Assembly: GCF_033958435.1 (NCBI RefSeq)
Contig: NC_134145.1
Location: 41,877,501 to 41,941,500 of the forward strand
Reading direction: 5' to 3'
Source: Carettochelys insculpta
Taxonomy: Eukaryota > Chordata > Testudines > Carettochelyidae
Length of the DNA stretch: 64,000 nucleotides
Positions 1 to 10,279 of this stretch are shown piece after piece. Each line of letters starts with the position of its first letter. The first letter of the stretch is position 1. Below the pieces are notes generated by a model. It was not told where the DNA came from, searched no databases, and saw nothing but the letters and a program-made list of their open reading frames with translations. Position numbers and translations under genes: made by a program.

Positions 1-277
1 GGGAACAATTTCATTTTTTAATGAGAACCATGTTTTGCTCAAAATAAAAACAAAAGATATAAAAATCAACCATGAAATCTAATTTGCAAAATTTTGACAC
101 ACTGAAAGATTATAATTGTAATTAGCTAAAGAGGCATTGCAGAATATTGTTCAGAAACCAGGAAAAGTGGGTTTAAATTACAGCTAAACACCTTCAAGGT
201 TCTTTTTCACCATGGGCAACATGAGCTCAGTTTCTGAGCCATTCAAGCCTCTTTCCACTAGGGTGGACTGCACATTC
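1..277. other. AT-rich sequence, nothing recognised
   Basis: No reading frame or repeat that I recognise lies before the first transposon terminus at about 278. The stretch is AT-rich and shows no splice-like or coding pattern. Confidence 0.5.
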
Positions 278-629
278 AAGCTACGCCTACAGTAGCACTG
301 AAAATCGAAAAAATTGTCACTGTTTTGAAAGAGCACATGGATCGTGTATACACAACGTTCTCTTGCGAAATTATATCAGAGGAGTGCAGGACAGATATTA
401 ATTTTGCTCTTCCATTCCTGTATTGGGAAGAAGGCCCCCCTTTCAAAATACTCTTTCGAAAGAGGACGTGTGTGTACGTTCCACACTTTTGAAAGAGAAT
501 TCCTCCACCACCATGGAGGATTGTGGAGACACCCTGTGCTGCTGCTTCAAGGCTCTATGGTGTGTGAATCTGGGTGTGCTTAAAGCCCCATGGATCCAGA
601 AAGCCCTTTGCAGGTAGCTGAGAATATGC

Positions 630-1325
630 TTGCTGCAACTTAAGCACAAGCTCCAGTCACATGCCCAATGTTTAGGCCAAAATAAATATATAAATAAAAA
701 TGGCCAGAAGCCAACCTCTGGAGACGCCCAAGCCCCCCATCCCCACCCCCACCTCAACCCACCTCAAGGCTCTCAGGACTTCAGCCAGCATCCAAAGAAA
801 AGGGTTCCCTCATGTTCGGAGCCTGAACTAAGGGACCTGCTCAAGCTGTGGAATCAGGAGGAGGTTCTAAAGGAAATGGGGGGCAAGCGTCAAAGTGTGG
901 CTGCATCTGCCCACCTCTCAAAAAAACTAGCCACCAGAGGCCACCCTACCTTCAACCCCAACCAGGTGCACAGCAAAGTAAAAGAGCTACAGCAGGGGTA
1001 TGCCAAGGCTGGGGAAGCCTCCGGGGGATCGGGGGCAGGTTGTGTGATGTGTCCCTATTATAGGGAGCTGCACTGCCTCCTACGGCCCAGGGAAAGCTCC
1101 CCCCCAGCAGCCCTTCTGGATACTGCTTCAGATGAGCCGTGACCTACTGAAGAGGAGGAGTGTGGAGCACACGTCTGCCTGATGGAGCCTGGGACAGAAC
1201 CAGCCACTGAGGTCTCCAGTGATGAGTGGGACCTCATTATTGACCTCATTATTGACATCCTGACTCCTCCACAGGGCAACAGCCAGCCGGGCATCAGTGG
1301 ATCCTGCAGAGGGCCCCTTCAGTGA
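630..1325 (+). pseudogene. Myb/SANT-like DNA-binding protein of the Harbinger element
   Basis: The frame opens at ATG 630 and reads 170 codons to TGA 1140-1142. It then continues in the same frame, with an acidic stretch (TEEEECG, SSDEWDLIIDLI), to a second stop at 1323-1325, so the first stop looks like a premature nonsense mutation. The middle part (LRDLLKLWNQEEVLKEM, then SKKLATRGHPTFNPNQVHSK, then VKELQQGYAKAGEASG and CPYYRELHCLL) follows the pattern of Myb_DNA-bind_4/SANT proteins encoded by PIF/Harbinger transposons. In that family this partner protein brings the transposase to the nucleus and to the element ends. The first 60 or so residues show no domain and may be untranslated. The call is by pattern, not by search. 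Confidence 0.7.
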
Positions 1326-2187
1326 TTACCTGATGGGACACACACCTGAGTGCATTGGTCAGTGGCACCCCAGCTGCCAGCAGGCCACCCCCATGACAGT
1401 TCACCCATGCCAGACAAAGAGCAGGTCCGCTTGGGACAGCACCACAAGCTGCATGCATGGGGAGTCGGGCGTGGTGCTGAATCATGAAGGAATGTCCAGG
1501 AACCCCTACGGAACATTTCATGCACCAATGATGCCTGTTGGTGGGAGTGTAGCTGGTGCTCACGGCAGGGGTGGGGACCTTCAGCCACCAACCATGGCCT
1601 GACTGTCTTCCTATCCCGCTTTCAGATGCACTGGAGGAGGGCAGTGAGACCCTCGACACCATGATGTTCCAGAGCCAGGAAGAGGAGGAGAGGGAAGGTC
1701 ACCACCACCCTCCCCCCTGCTCCCAGAAGAGGAGCCCATGGCCAGAGGGCAAGACAGTTGGCTGATGCCATAGAGGAATCCCATTAGCTCATGGATGTTG
1801 CTCAGCAGCCCTTCCAACTGGACTGTTGCCAGTATACTTGGCAGATGGAGTCATAGGCAGAGCTCAGGAGGCACCTCAGGGATGTCCTTGAGGTTCTGAG
1901 GGAGCAGACTGGGCTTCTCAGCCATATCCTGCCCCCACCACCTCACCCACCCCTTCCCGGGGCCCCCACACTACTCACCCTCCTGAGCAGCCCCCCCTCT
2001 TCTCCTTGCCCCTGACAACCTCCCTGCACAGTCCAATGCTGCCAGACCCCCTCCCAGGCCCTATTTCTCTGTTCTGCCTGCCCATTCAGAGCCCCTCTGT
2101 GGACACTGTAGCAGAGGTGGGAGGGTTACGCAGGGCTGACATGGCTCACAGCCCTCCACCCCGGCCCTGGAGTAGCACACCCTCCCC

Positions 2188-2450
2188 ACTTCTTGTTAAG
2201 GTCTCCATTGCCCACCTATTGTATTTCCCCACTCCCCCCTGCTGCTTAAGTTGCCCCTACTCCACCCAAAATATTCCCTCTTCCCCCTCCTGGTGAAGAC
2301 CCCCATTATTCACCCACCATATTCCCCCTTCCCCCTCTCCTGCTTAAGTTGCCCCCACCCCACCCAGAATATTCACACGTCCTACCTCTTGGTTAAGGTC
2401 CTTAATTCCCCTCCATTGCAGTTGAGATTTCTTCCTCCCCGCTAGTACTT
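2188..2450. repeat. C-rich imperfect tandem repeat, unit about 98 bp, about 2.4 copies
   Basis: A unit beginning near TTGTTAAGGTC and containing CTGCTTAAGTTGCCCC and CACCCAAAATATTC recurs at about 2188, 2288 and, in part, 2386. Units differ by substitutions. It lies in the spacer between the two convergent Harbinger genes and has no coding sense that I can see. Confidence 0.6.
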
Positions 2451-3917
2451 ATGTTGCCCCCTGCTAAAGTTTTGGTTCCCCGCTTTCCTGTACGGCATGA
2501 GCCCCCTGCTTTTCCACCATCTCCACCTACTCAGGTCAAACTTGTCTGTAGTTATCCCCCTGTTGTTTTATGCAAAATGTTTGTACACTTGTAAATCAGT
2601 TTTTATTGAGACATAAATCATTATTTTTCAAACGCATTGTTCCATAATGTTGTGTGGGGAATTGATGAGGGGTGGATGTGGGTGTGTGGTGTGGGGGGAT
2701 GGAGAGTGTTGCATGCACGGGGAGGCCCACATGGATTAATCGCAGGTGAGGCTCACAGGCAAAAATCTCCCAAAGAGCAGCTAGAATGCAGACCACGTCC
2801 CATTGAGCCTGTTGTCTTGTGTTGGGGACCTGCTGTTCAAGGCCAGGACTGCACTCTGTGGGGGAAACACCCACCGTGGGGGAAACACCTCACCCTTGCC
2901 CTCCACAATGTTGTGAAGGACACAACAGACACCCACCACCTGGGGAACATTCCATAGCCCCACCTCCAGGCACGTTAGGAAGCACCGCCATTAGCCCTTC
3001 AGGCACCCAAAGGCCCACTCCACCACATTTTGAGCCCAGATGAGGTGAGTATTAAATGCCTTCTGGGAGAGGTCAGGGTGGCCAGCGTAGGACTGCATCA
3101 GCCATGGCAGCAGGAGGTAGGTGGAAACCACTACCATACAGAGGGATATGCTCACATCCCCAACCCTGATCTCCCTACATGGGACAAATGTCTTGGCCTC
3201 TATGTGGTAGCAGATCCTAGAATTATGGAACACATGAGTGTCATGTGTCCATTCTGCCCAGTCCACATAAATGTCCATTGCATGGCCCCTGCAGTCCATC
3301 AGTGCCTGGAGCACTACCAAGTGGCAGCCTTTTCTATTGATGTAAGTTCCTGCACTGTGTTCCTGGCTGTGGTGGGGCTCTGAATGCTGTCCAAGGCGAA
3401 AAAGCAGTTTGGAAATCCTAGTGCTGAGAATCCCATGACTGCTGCATCTACACCCCCCATGTGGATGAGCCTGTGCAGCAGCATCACATAGATGGCATGT
3501 GATTTCATGAGGGCTTCAGGGGGTGTTCCCAGCCCCCTCCTTCGTGCTCTTTGCCCCCCTGCCACTTCTCTCAAGGTTCCCCCTTTCCTGGGTTATAACT
3601 CCACACTCCCTGGGGCGAGTGCATGAGCCAAGTATGCCTAACTTCCATGATGACAGCCCAAATGGTGACCTTGCCCACTCCAAACTGGTGACCCGGGGTG
3701 GCCAGCTTCCAGACGGCAAGTGCTACCTGATTTTCAAGGATGAGAGTGGGCCTCATGCAGATGTCCTGGTGATCCAAGTGTGGGGTGAGCCAGTGTAAGA
3801 GTTTGTGTAAAATCTACTTGTTCATTCTGAAATTCTGCAGCCAGTAAGCATCATCCCAGTCCCTCAGCACCAGCTGCTCCCACCAGTCACAGCTGCTTCA
3901 GTGGCTCCAGAAGAGCA

Positions 3918-4602
3918 ACAGAGAGTAAGCCGTGCTAGTCTACACACTATCAAAATAAAAAGCAGTCAAGTAGCACTTTAAAGACTAGCAAAATGGTTTA
4001 TTAGGTGAGCTTTCGTGGGACAGACCCACTTCTTCAGACCATATCCAGACCAGAACAGACTCAATATTTAAGACACAGAGAACCAAAAACAGTAAGCAAG
4101 GAGGACAAATCAGAAAAAGATAATTAAGGTGAGTAAATCAGAGAGTGGAGGTGTGGGGGTAAGATCAAGAATTAGACTGAGTTAAGTATGCAGACGAGCC
4201 CCTATAGTGACTCAGAAAGTTCCCATCACTGTTTAAACCATGTGTTAATGTGCTGAATTTGAATATAAATGTCAGTTCGTCCGCTTCCCTTTCTACAAAG
4301 GAGCGATAATTTCTCTTCAGTAACACACATACCTTGAGGTCATTGACAGAATGCCCCATTCCATTAAAATGTTGACTAACTGGTTTGTGGATCTGGAGTG
4401 TTATGATGTCTGTTTTGTGCCCGTTGACCCTTTGTCTAAGGGAGTTAGAAGTCTGTCCAATATACAAAGCATCTGGGCATTGTTGGCACATGATGGCATA
4501 TATGATGTTAGTAGAGGAGCATGAGAAAGTGCCCGTGATTCTGTGAGTAACCTGGACCATCTCATACATAACTTAACTAAAGTTCACCTAATAAACTATT
4601 TT
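3918..4602 (-). mobile_element. Penelope-like element, 5'-truncated, inserted in the Harbinger transposase
   Basis: The copy is flanked by the 12-bp direct repeat TCCAGAAGAGCA (3906-3917 and 4603-4614), which fits a target duplication. On the minus strand it contains a GIY-YIG coding end followed by the common PLE tail (CCACGAAAGCTCACCTAATAAA, then AGTGCTACTTGACTGC). The last bases before the left duplication read, on the minus strand, GACTAGCACGGCTTACTCTC. The two ends are also inverted relative to each other: TTTATTAGGTGAGCTTT near 3997-4013 is matched by the reverse complement of AAAGTTCACCTAATAAA at 4579-4597. That is the inverted-terminus form known for some Penelope copies. Confidence 0.75.
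4165..4569 (-). pseudogene. PLE C-terminal GIY-YIG endonuclease fragment
   Basis: A 134-codon open stretch on the minus strand shows the PLE endonuclease: the GIY-type part is NIIYAIMCQQCPDALYIGQT, followed by SNSLRQRVNGHK (with the conserved Arg of the family) and KPVSQHFNGMGHS, and then READELTFIFKF with the conserved Glu. In Penelope-like elements this domain nicks target DNA for target-primed reverse transcription. The upstream reverse transcriptase is absent, so this is a 5'-truncated copy. The fragment itself is open and fairly well kept, which suggests a relatively recent insertion. Confidence 0.8.
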
Positions 4603-5175
4603 TCCAGAAGAGCAGTGGCACTTGTGGGGAACACCAGCACCATCGCAGGTTGAGCAGTTCCAGAACCCCAGCATTCGGGATCAACCACAAGAGGAGTTGG
4701 AGGATGTCAGTGACTACCACGGATAGATGGGCAACCAAGGTGTGGAGAATGTCCAGCTCCAACAGAAGGAGCTGTTGCTGAGGATCCATCAGGGACAGAC
4801 TGTCAAGCACTGTGTGGTCTGTGCAGAGGCACTGCAGGGCTTGTGAAACCTCTGCAAGCCGGAGCAACTGCAGGACATGGGAATTTTGGAGGGGCCTTTA
4901 AGGGAGCGGCTGGCTGTGAGCCCTGGAAGGGCTTGTCAGCCATTGTGACCCTGTCTGTGCCTTTACCTACACAGCTCTTTCAAAAGAGCGCATGTGAATG
5001 TGTGGGTGTTCCCTTTTGAAAGAGCTGACCCATATTTTGAAAAAGGGGATCATGGACTGAAGCCCTTGTTGTGTGTGGATGTGCCCTTTTGAAAGATAAT
5101 CTTTCGAATGAGATCAAATGGGATCATTTGAATTTTCGCTTTTTGAAAGAGACCTGTAGTGTAGATGTAGCTTTA

Positions 5176-8100
5176 TGTGCTAAAGGTTGATCTGGCAGCA
5201 TTAAAAATCATTACAGTTGACTTCAGTGGGTGCAGAATTAAGCCAAGTCCCTGAATGTTTTGAAAAAAGGGTTTCTGGAAGGTTACCTGGTGTAATTCTG
5301 CAGAAAACCTCTGGCTGATTTTTGACTTACAAAAATAGATTATGTGTCCCTATTATTGCTCCTAGCTTTAGCATTAGCAGCAGAGTGATTTTAGGAGAAC
5401 TGGTCAGTTTCACTACTGCTATTCAGAATCCTTTGGGCACCACTAAATTTTTAATCATCAGACTGTTTCAGGCTTCTTTCACTCATGCTTAGGCATCTTC
5501 CTAGCAACAGCTGCAACAAAGGTAGATGCATCCATTACTGATAGGGGAAGAGGATAAAACACTGAAAAGGAAGGACTGGGGAGGAGTACTTTAGCGGACA
5601 TCTCCAAATTACAAGAGGTAGACAGTTCTGGAAGAGGGGAGAAAAGGGCAAAAACCTCTCCCTTCTAGCAGTTAGTGGGATGTGGTGCTTCACATGGATA
5701 AGATGGCCACTTGGCAGAGGTTCAGGTGAATGATGGACCCTAAATGCAGGGTCCTGGGACATTATGGAGACAACCCAAGACAGGACAAGCTGATTTCATG
5801 TTGCTTGGCATCATTCTGACATCTGCAATGTCCCATCTGATTCTCTCTCCCAAAAGGAGTCTGTAGGAGCTCTGCCAGCCAACATTGCCCAGTGGGAGGT
5901 ACAAAAAAAGCTCATATATCACCACTCCACAGTTAGAGCTGTGTGTTTTGCAGCAGGTTCCAATATAGAACAGGTGGTTGTGAGTGTGTAATTATTTTAC
6001 ACCAACATCCCTCCTCCCTAATGGACTTTCCCACATTGGAGCACTGATCCAAGGTCTGCACAGGCAAAATCCAATGCAGGCCTTGAATGAAAGCTGTACA
6101 TTATGGATATTTTGTGCCAAACAGAACAGTGGATGGGAGAGATTCTCATTCAGGAGTAGATCAAAAATAATTCCATTGACTTCTGTGAAGTTACTTCAGG
6201 TTTATATTGTTGTAGATGAGCTCAGAATCTGGCCCATCTGAAGCCTCTTGGGATATTTACTCCACAAGGCTTTAAAAAAAATGCATGCCCTATATTCTCC
6301 CCCAGCAAGCTGAAGCTTTAAATTGTGACTTGGATATATAACCATGCAGGAGTGCTTGCATTTGTAGAATTGGAAAATAAATTTCTTTCCACGGACATTC
6401 ATTTGGAGCAGCAGTAATGTTTTAGCTTTTACTAATCTCAGTCCTTCAGGTGTGATTAAGTAGTTCAGCACCAGAACTAAATGAAAAATTGAGTGACTTT
6501 ACTTATGTGAGTTTAATAACTTCTTAATTTAGAAAAGGATATTTATTTCCCCATAAAATATCGGAAATCTTCTGGATTAAAGCACCTTGCCTTTTAAAAA
6601 CACTGAGGTAAAAGTAACTTTCTGGTGCTTTGGTCCTGTGTTATCCTGCCATGTGAATGACACAGCTTTTCAGATGGTGCCTTGCTCTCAGAAAGCAAAA
6701 CGGCCAAGGTACAGGTAAGTGATGCTGGGACTCTTGGTTCTTTACCACCTGTCCTAGATGTAACTTCAGTGAAACCATGGAAGAGGCATTTATCCTTCCT
6801 CTGCCTTCTCACTTTAAAAATAGTTAACTCTTGCAATAATCCTTGAATTTTTGTTAAAGGCCATATGCTGCATCCTATGATTATTCAATAAGTTCAGCTT
6901 TCATTTTAAATAGTGCGTTTCTAGCTCTCCTGATTGTGGAGAAAACTGGAAAACGTGACTTCAGTACATCCTAAGGCTTAAAATCCAGAAGATGAAGCAT
7001 AACCAACTCTCCCCTAATCCCCCCCGCCATTATTTTTTAAGTCAGTTTCATTTTCTTGGTGGGGGGTGCTTTGTTATTGTTGAACATTTGTGGATGGTAA
7101 TACTGCTTTAAAAGTTTATGTTTATTTTATATAGCAAGTCCATCATAGTGGGAACTAGATCTTTTTTTCCATAAAATTTCTCATCTTGGCAGTACCTAGA
7201 AGTTGTGGAAAGCAATGACAAACAATTAGTATTCATAGAGCAAAGATATTTCAGTGATTTATGGGGAGGCCACGGATATTCAGATTGGTGAATATTTCCC
7301 TAACCACACATCATTTTTGCTAAAAGCCTACAATATTCTATACTTTTTTCTTGTTCTCCATCATTCTGCAAGACAGCTGTGCTCTGCTGGAGAAGGTGGT
7401 ACATAGCAATCTGCATATTCTCACAGACTTCATTTACAGGTATATAATAGCTATTTGTTACCTCTAGGTTGAGGATAATCCCAAGAGCCTAATTAATTAG
7501 TTAGAAAGCAAAATGTGTGAAAACCAGCTAATACAAAAAAAAAACCTAATGAAATTGCACCCACTTATTTAATAATTCATTGGACTAATTTTAGGATGTA
7601 CTTCATAACTAAATCTGACATACATAACAGCACACGGTGCAAAGATATTGATGTGTGATTGTTTTATGACTACTTCCCAAGGTCTGATTTTTTTTTCTCC
7701 CTGAAGACCTTTCTTAGGAGTGGAGGACACAGTGCTTTATGCTAAGGACAATATACCATGTGCAAAATTGTCTTTACATGACTGTAGTTTATTGACTCTT
7801 TACAGCTTGCAGTCACATACTTAATTTTCAAGGAGATCATTTAGAGTTATCAGAAGGGAATTCTGACTAGAAGAACTCCTCTTTAAATTTATTTCAGAAA
7901 ATTTTGTTGGCCGTGCAAAATGAAAAACTGTGATTCCTAAGATTCTTACTAGTTAGACTATTTATATGCAAAGGAAAATATATGCGGAACAAGAGGGAAA
8001 GCATGTTTGCTTCAGAAGTGCAAAATGAATTAAACTTTGAGTGAAATTGTACATTTGTAAGCCTAGATTCATCTCATATCTAGGAATCTTTTGCCAAAGT

Positions 8101-9606
8101 AGGCACATGGAGTTTTAGAAAGTACTGCAAAGTTCTATTTGTTGGAGAGCTGAAGTTATTAACACAGGCAAAAAATCAGGCCAAGGAAAGGGTATAAGCA
8201 GGGAATACATTGGTATAGTCCTTATCTCAGCACACCATGGGCCATTTATGAAAAGTTGCCTTCCCTGTAAAAACTCGGAGAGATAATTGTTGGTTCTTCT
8301 GGCATAAATGGTGCCTCTTTACACCATCTCCAGTGACTCTAGCTACAAATTTTGACACAAGCCCTGATCCTGTCATAGGATTAATATGAGTGAATTCTTG
8401 TAGCTGCATGAACTCTATTAAGTTCAGTGTGGCTTTATGTGGGTATATGTGTAGGGATCAGATTGTAAGGTCTAGGCCTGCATGTGCAGTAAGAGGTTGG
8501 GCCCAGATTCCTAGAAGAATTTTGAATATTTGGAGTTTTGATTCATTTACTCTAAGACAATTTATACCTATTTTCACATAAGATTTAATATAATTTTCTG
8601 CAATCTGAATAGCAATTAACATGGTGAACATTTCTTTATGCAGTTAAATATGTCACCAATTAAAGATGATGTACAATATTTGCACAATACAAATGGCAAG
8701 TTAATAGACTAAATATTAGGGTTCTTTATGTTAGGACATTTTTTTTAGTTCTGGGTTATGAAGGCCAATTTTTTCCTGCATGTTTCACTTTGTTAGTGCA
8801 GAAAATACTGTTTGCCCTCACTAGCTAACCAATGCACAGCTATGGCTTGTTTTGCTGTTGTGGCAAAGAAAATTCTAATACTCTTATTACTGCAGCTAAG
8901 GAAATGGGAAACAATCCTTCTGACGACCTTTGTCAGGTTTCATGCTCATCACAAAGCAGCTGGTGCTTAAAATTAATTACCAACAGTTACCTAGGTAACG
9001 CTAAATCATGCTTGAAAGTTTCAATATTGTTTATCCTTACAAGTTTCAACAGCAATTTCAATCACATGGGTACAAATTTGCAATCCCAAGTTTCAGGGAA
9101 GAAAACAATCTAAAATTGTCCCTTTCACATAATCAGGTCCCTTTTTGTCTATACCTTTTACAAGTGCACTTGTATCTTGTTGCATGCTGTTTTAAAAACA
9201 TTTGAACTTTGAATATCTGCCTTTAAAAGGGTATTCATTAAATTCCTGCTGTTCACATCAAATGCCTGCTGAGTTGATATTGATTTCATTTGTTCAATTA
9301 AAAGGATACAATAATATAACTGTCCTTAAAGTAGAGAATGACTGTTTAGAAATTATTTATAAATATAAAGGCATTGCACTGCTGGTAAGCATAATAGCCA
9401 ACTGCTCTACATCTATCCCCCTTGTATGGCTCATGCATCGAGCAATGCAAAAATAGTCTTCTGTAACAATCAATAACACTTAGAAGAGAATTTTGAGTAG
9501 AGACCTTGTTTTATTAGTGCTGCATTTGTCCCATTTCAGTTTTTTTAGTTCTGGAGCTTCGTCCTTTCTGTACACTGGATCTCCCAAATAGCATTTAAAT
9601 GTGACA
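5176..9606. other. AT-rich unannotated DNA
   Basis: No recognisable coding region, RNA gene or transposon was seen in these 4.4 kb. Reading frames are short and show no domain. It may be intergenic or part of a large intron, or contain very old repeats beyond recognition by eye. Confidence 0.5.
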
Positions 9607-9700
9607 AGAAGTGGGTCTGTCCCACGAAAGCTCGTCACCTAATAAATTATTTTGTTAGTCTTTAAAGTGCTACTTTACTGCTTTTTTGTTTTAAATGTGA
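9607..9700 (+). repeat. PLE 3' tail fragment
   Basis: GAAGTGGGTCTGTCCCACG is followed by AAAGCTCGTCACCTAATAAA, TTTTGTTAGTCTTTAAAGTG and CTACTTTACTGCTTTTTTG, the same tail that ends the PLE at 10280-12875. No coding part precedes it, so it is a strongly 5'-truncated copy. Confidence 0.75.
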
Positions 9701-10279
9701 TAGTGGTGGACACTGAACAGAATCGCTTTTATTCTGGAGCTGTGGGATTTGCAACATAATTCATCACTAGCCATCAAGTGGTGCTCCAGAATCTTATGTC
9801 ATTTAAAAATATAATTACATTCTCAGAAAACCTTTAAAATATACATTGGATGTGAACGGATGCTGCTCTGAATCTGGAAGGAGCTGAGACAATGATTCTG
9901 AGGAGTGTGGACTGCTCCCATCACTTCACTCAGCGCTACATCAATTTGGCCACTCCACAGCCATGGGATTCAGAACCTTCCCCAAGGCTAGCAAACCTCA
10001 GTCTTCCTGGTGCAGAATTCATTAGTTTGCTGCAAACAGGCACCTGGCATTTTCTTTTCTGTCTCCCTGAGCCAGTGGGACCCTCAAGCAGCTGCCTCTT
10101 GCTTTGCACCTTTCCCCCCCACAGGAGGAATTAAAATTGGATTAAGCTGCATGTTCCCTGCACTGCTCTAGAGTCTAAAATAATAGCTGAGGCTCAAGCA
10201 ACTGGAAAATGGACCACTCAATGCTTCCACAACCATGCATAGACTGGCATTATGTGCAAACAACCCCAAGTGATACACA
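9701..10279. other. No gene recognised
   Basis: Sequence between a PLE tail and the PLE coding region. The right part, from about 10180, may be degenerate 5' PLE sequence, but I cannot support a domain there. Confidence 0.4.

Larger units (their letters stand above)
2790..4867 (-). pseudogene. Harbinger (DDE) transposase, interrupted by a PLE
   Basis: Read on the minus strand, this follows HARBI1-like transposases from N- to C-terminus. A leucine-rich N-terminal part lies at 4867-4603, before the PLE. After the PLE come WWEQLVLRDWDDAYWLQNF, then KLATPGHQFGVGK, then GFSALGFPNC with ALDSI (first catalytic Asp), VVLQALMDCRG, WTHDTHVFHNS (second Asp kept), VVEWAFGCLKG (catalytic Glu kept) and CCVLHNIVEGKGE near 2890. 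Lesions include a stop after FRMNK, a frameshift near 3320 between the first Asp and VVLQAL, a stop after CLKG, and the 685-bp insertion. An intron-like gap lies between AVIMEV (about 3640) and the residues resuming near 3490, at the position of the clear intron in the second copy at 54119. Function is lost in this copy. Confidence 0.72.
278..5175. mobile_element. PIF/Harbinger DNA transposon, two-gene, decayed
   Basis: The element is bounded by imperfect inverted ends: AAGCTACGCCTACAGTAGCAC at the left against the reverse complement of GTGTAGATGTAGCTT at the right, both followed inside by CTTTTGAAAGAGC-type subterminal repeats. It carries a Myb/SANT-like gene on the plus strand (from 630) and a Harbinger DDE transposase on the minus strand (4867 to about 2790). 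The genes are convergent, which is a known layout for PIF/Harbinger. A PLE of about 0.7 kb sits inside the transposase, so the original element was about 4.2 kb. Both genes carry stops and frameshifts. The 3-bp target duplication is not clean, so the exact ends are uncertain by a few bases. Confidence 0.72.

Noticed and set aside
630..1142. Single-copy host Myb/SANT transcription factor
   Set aside because: It sits inside Harbinger ends with a transposase, and the frame ends at a premature stop.
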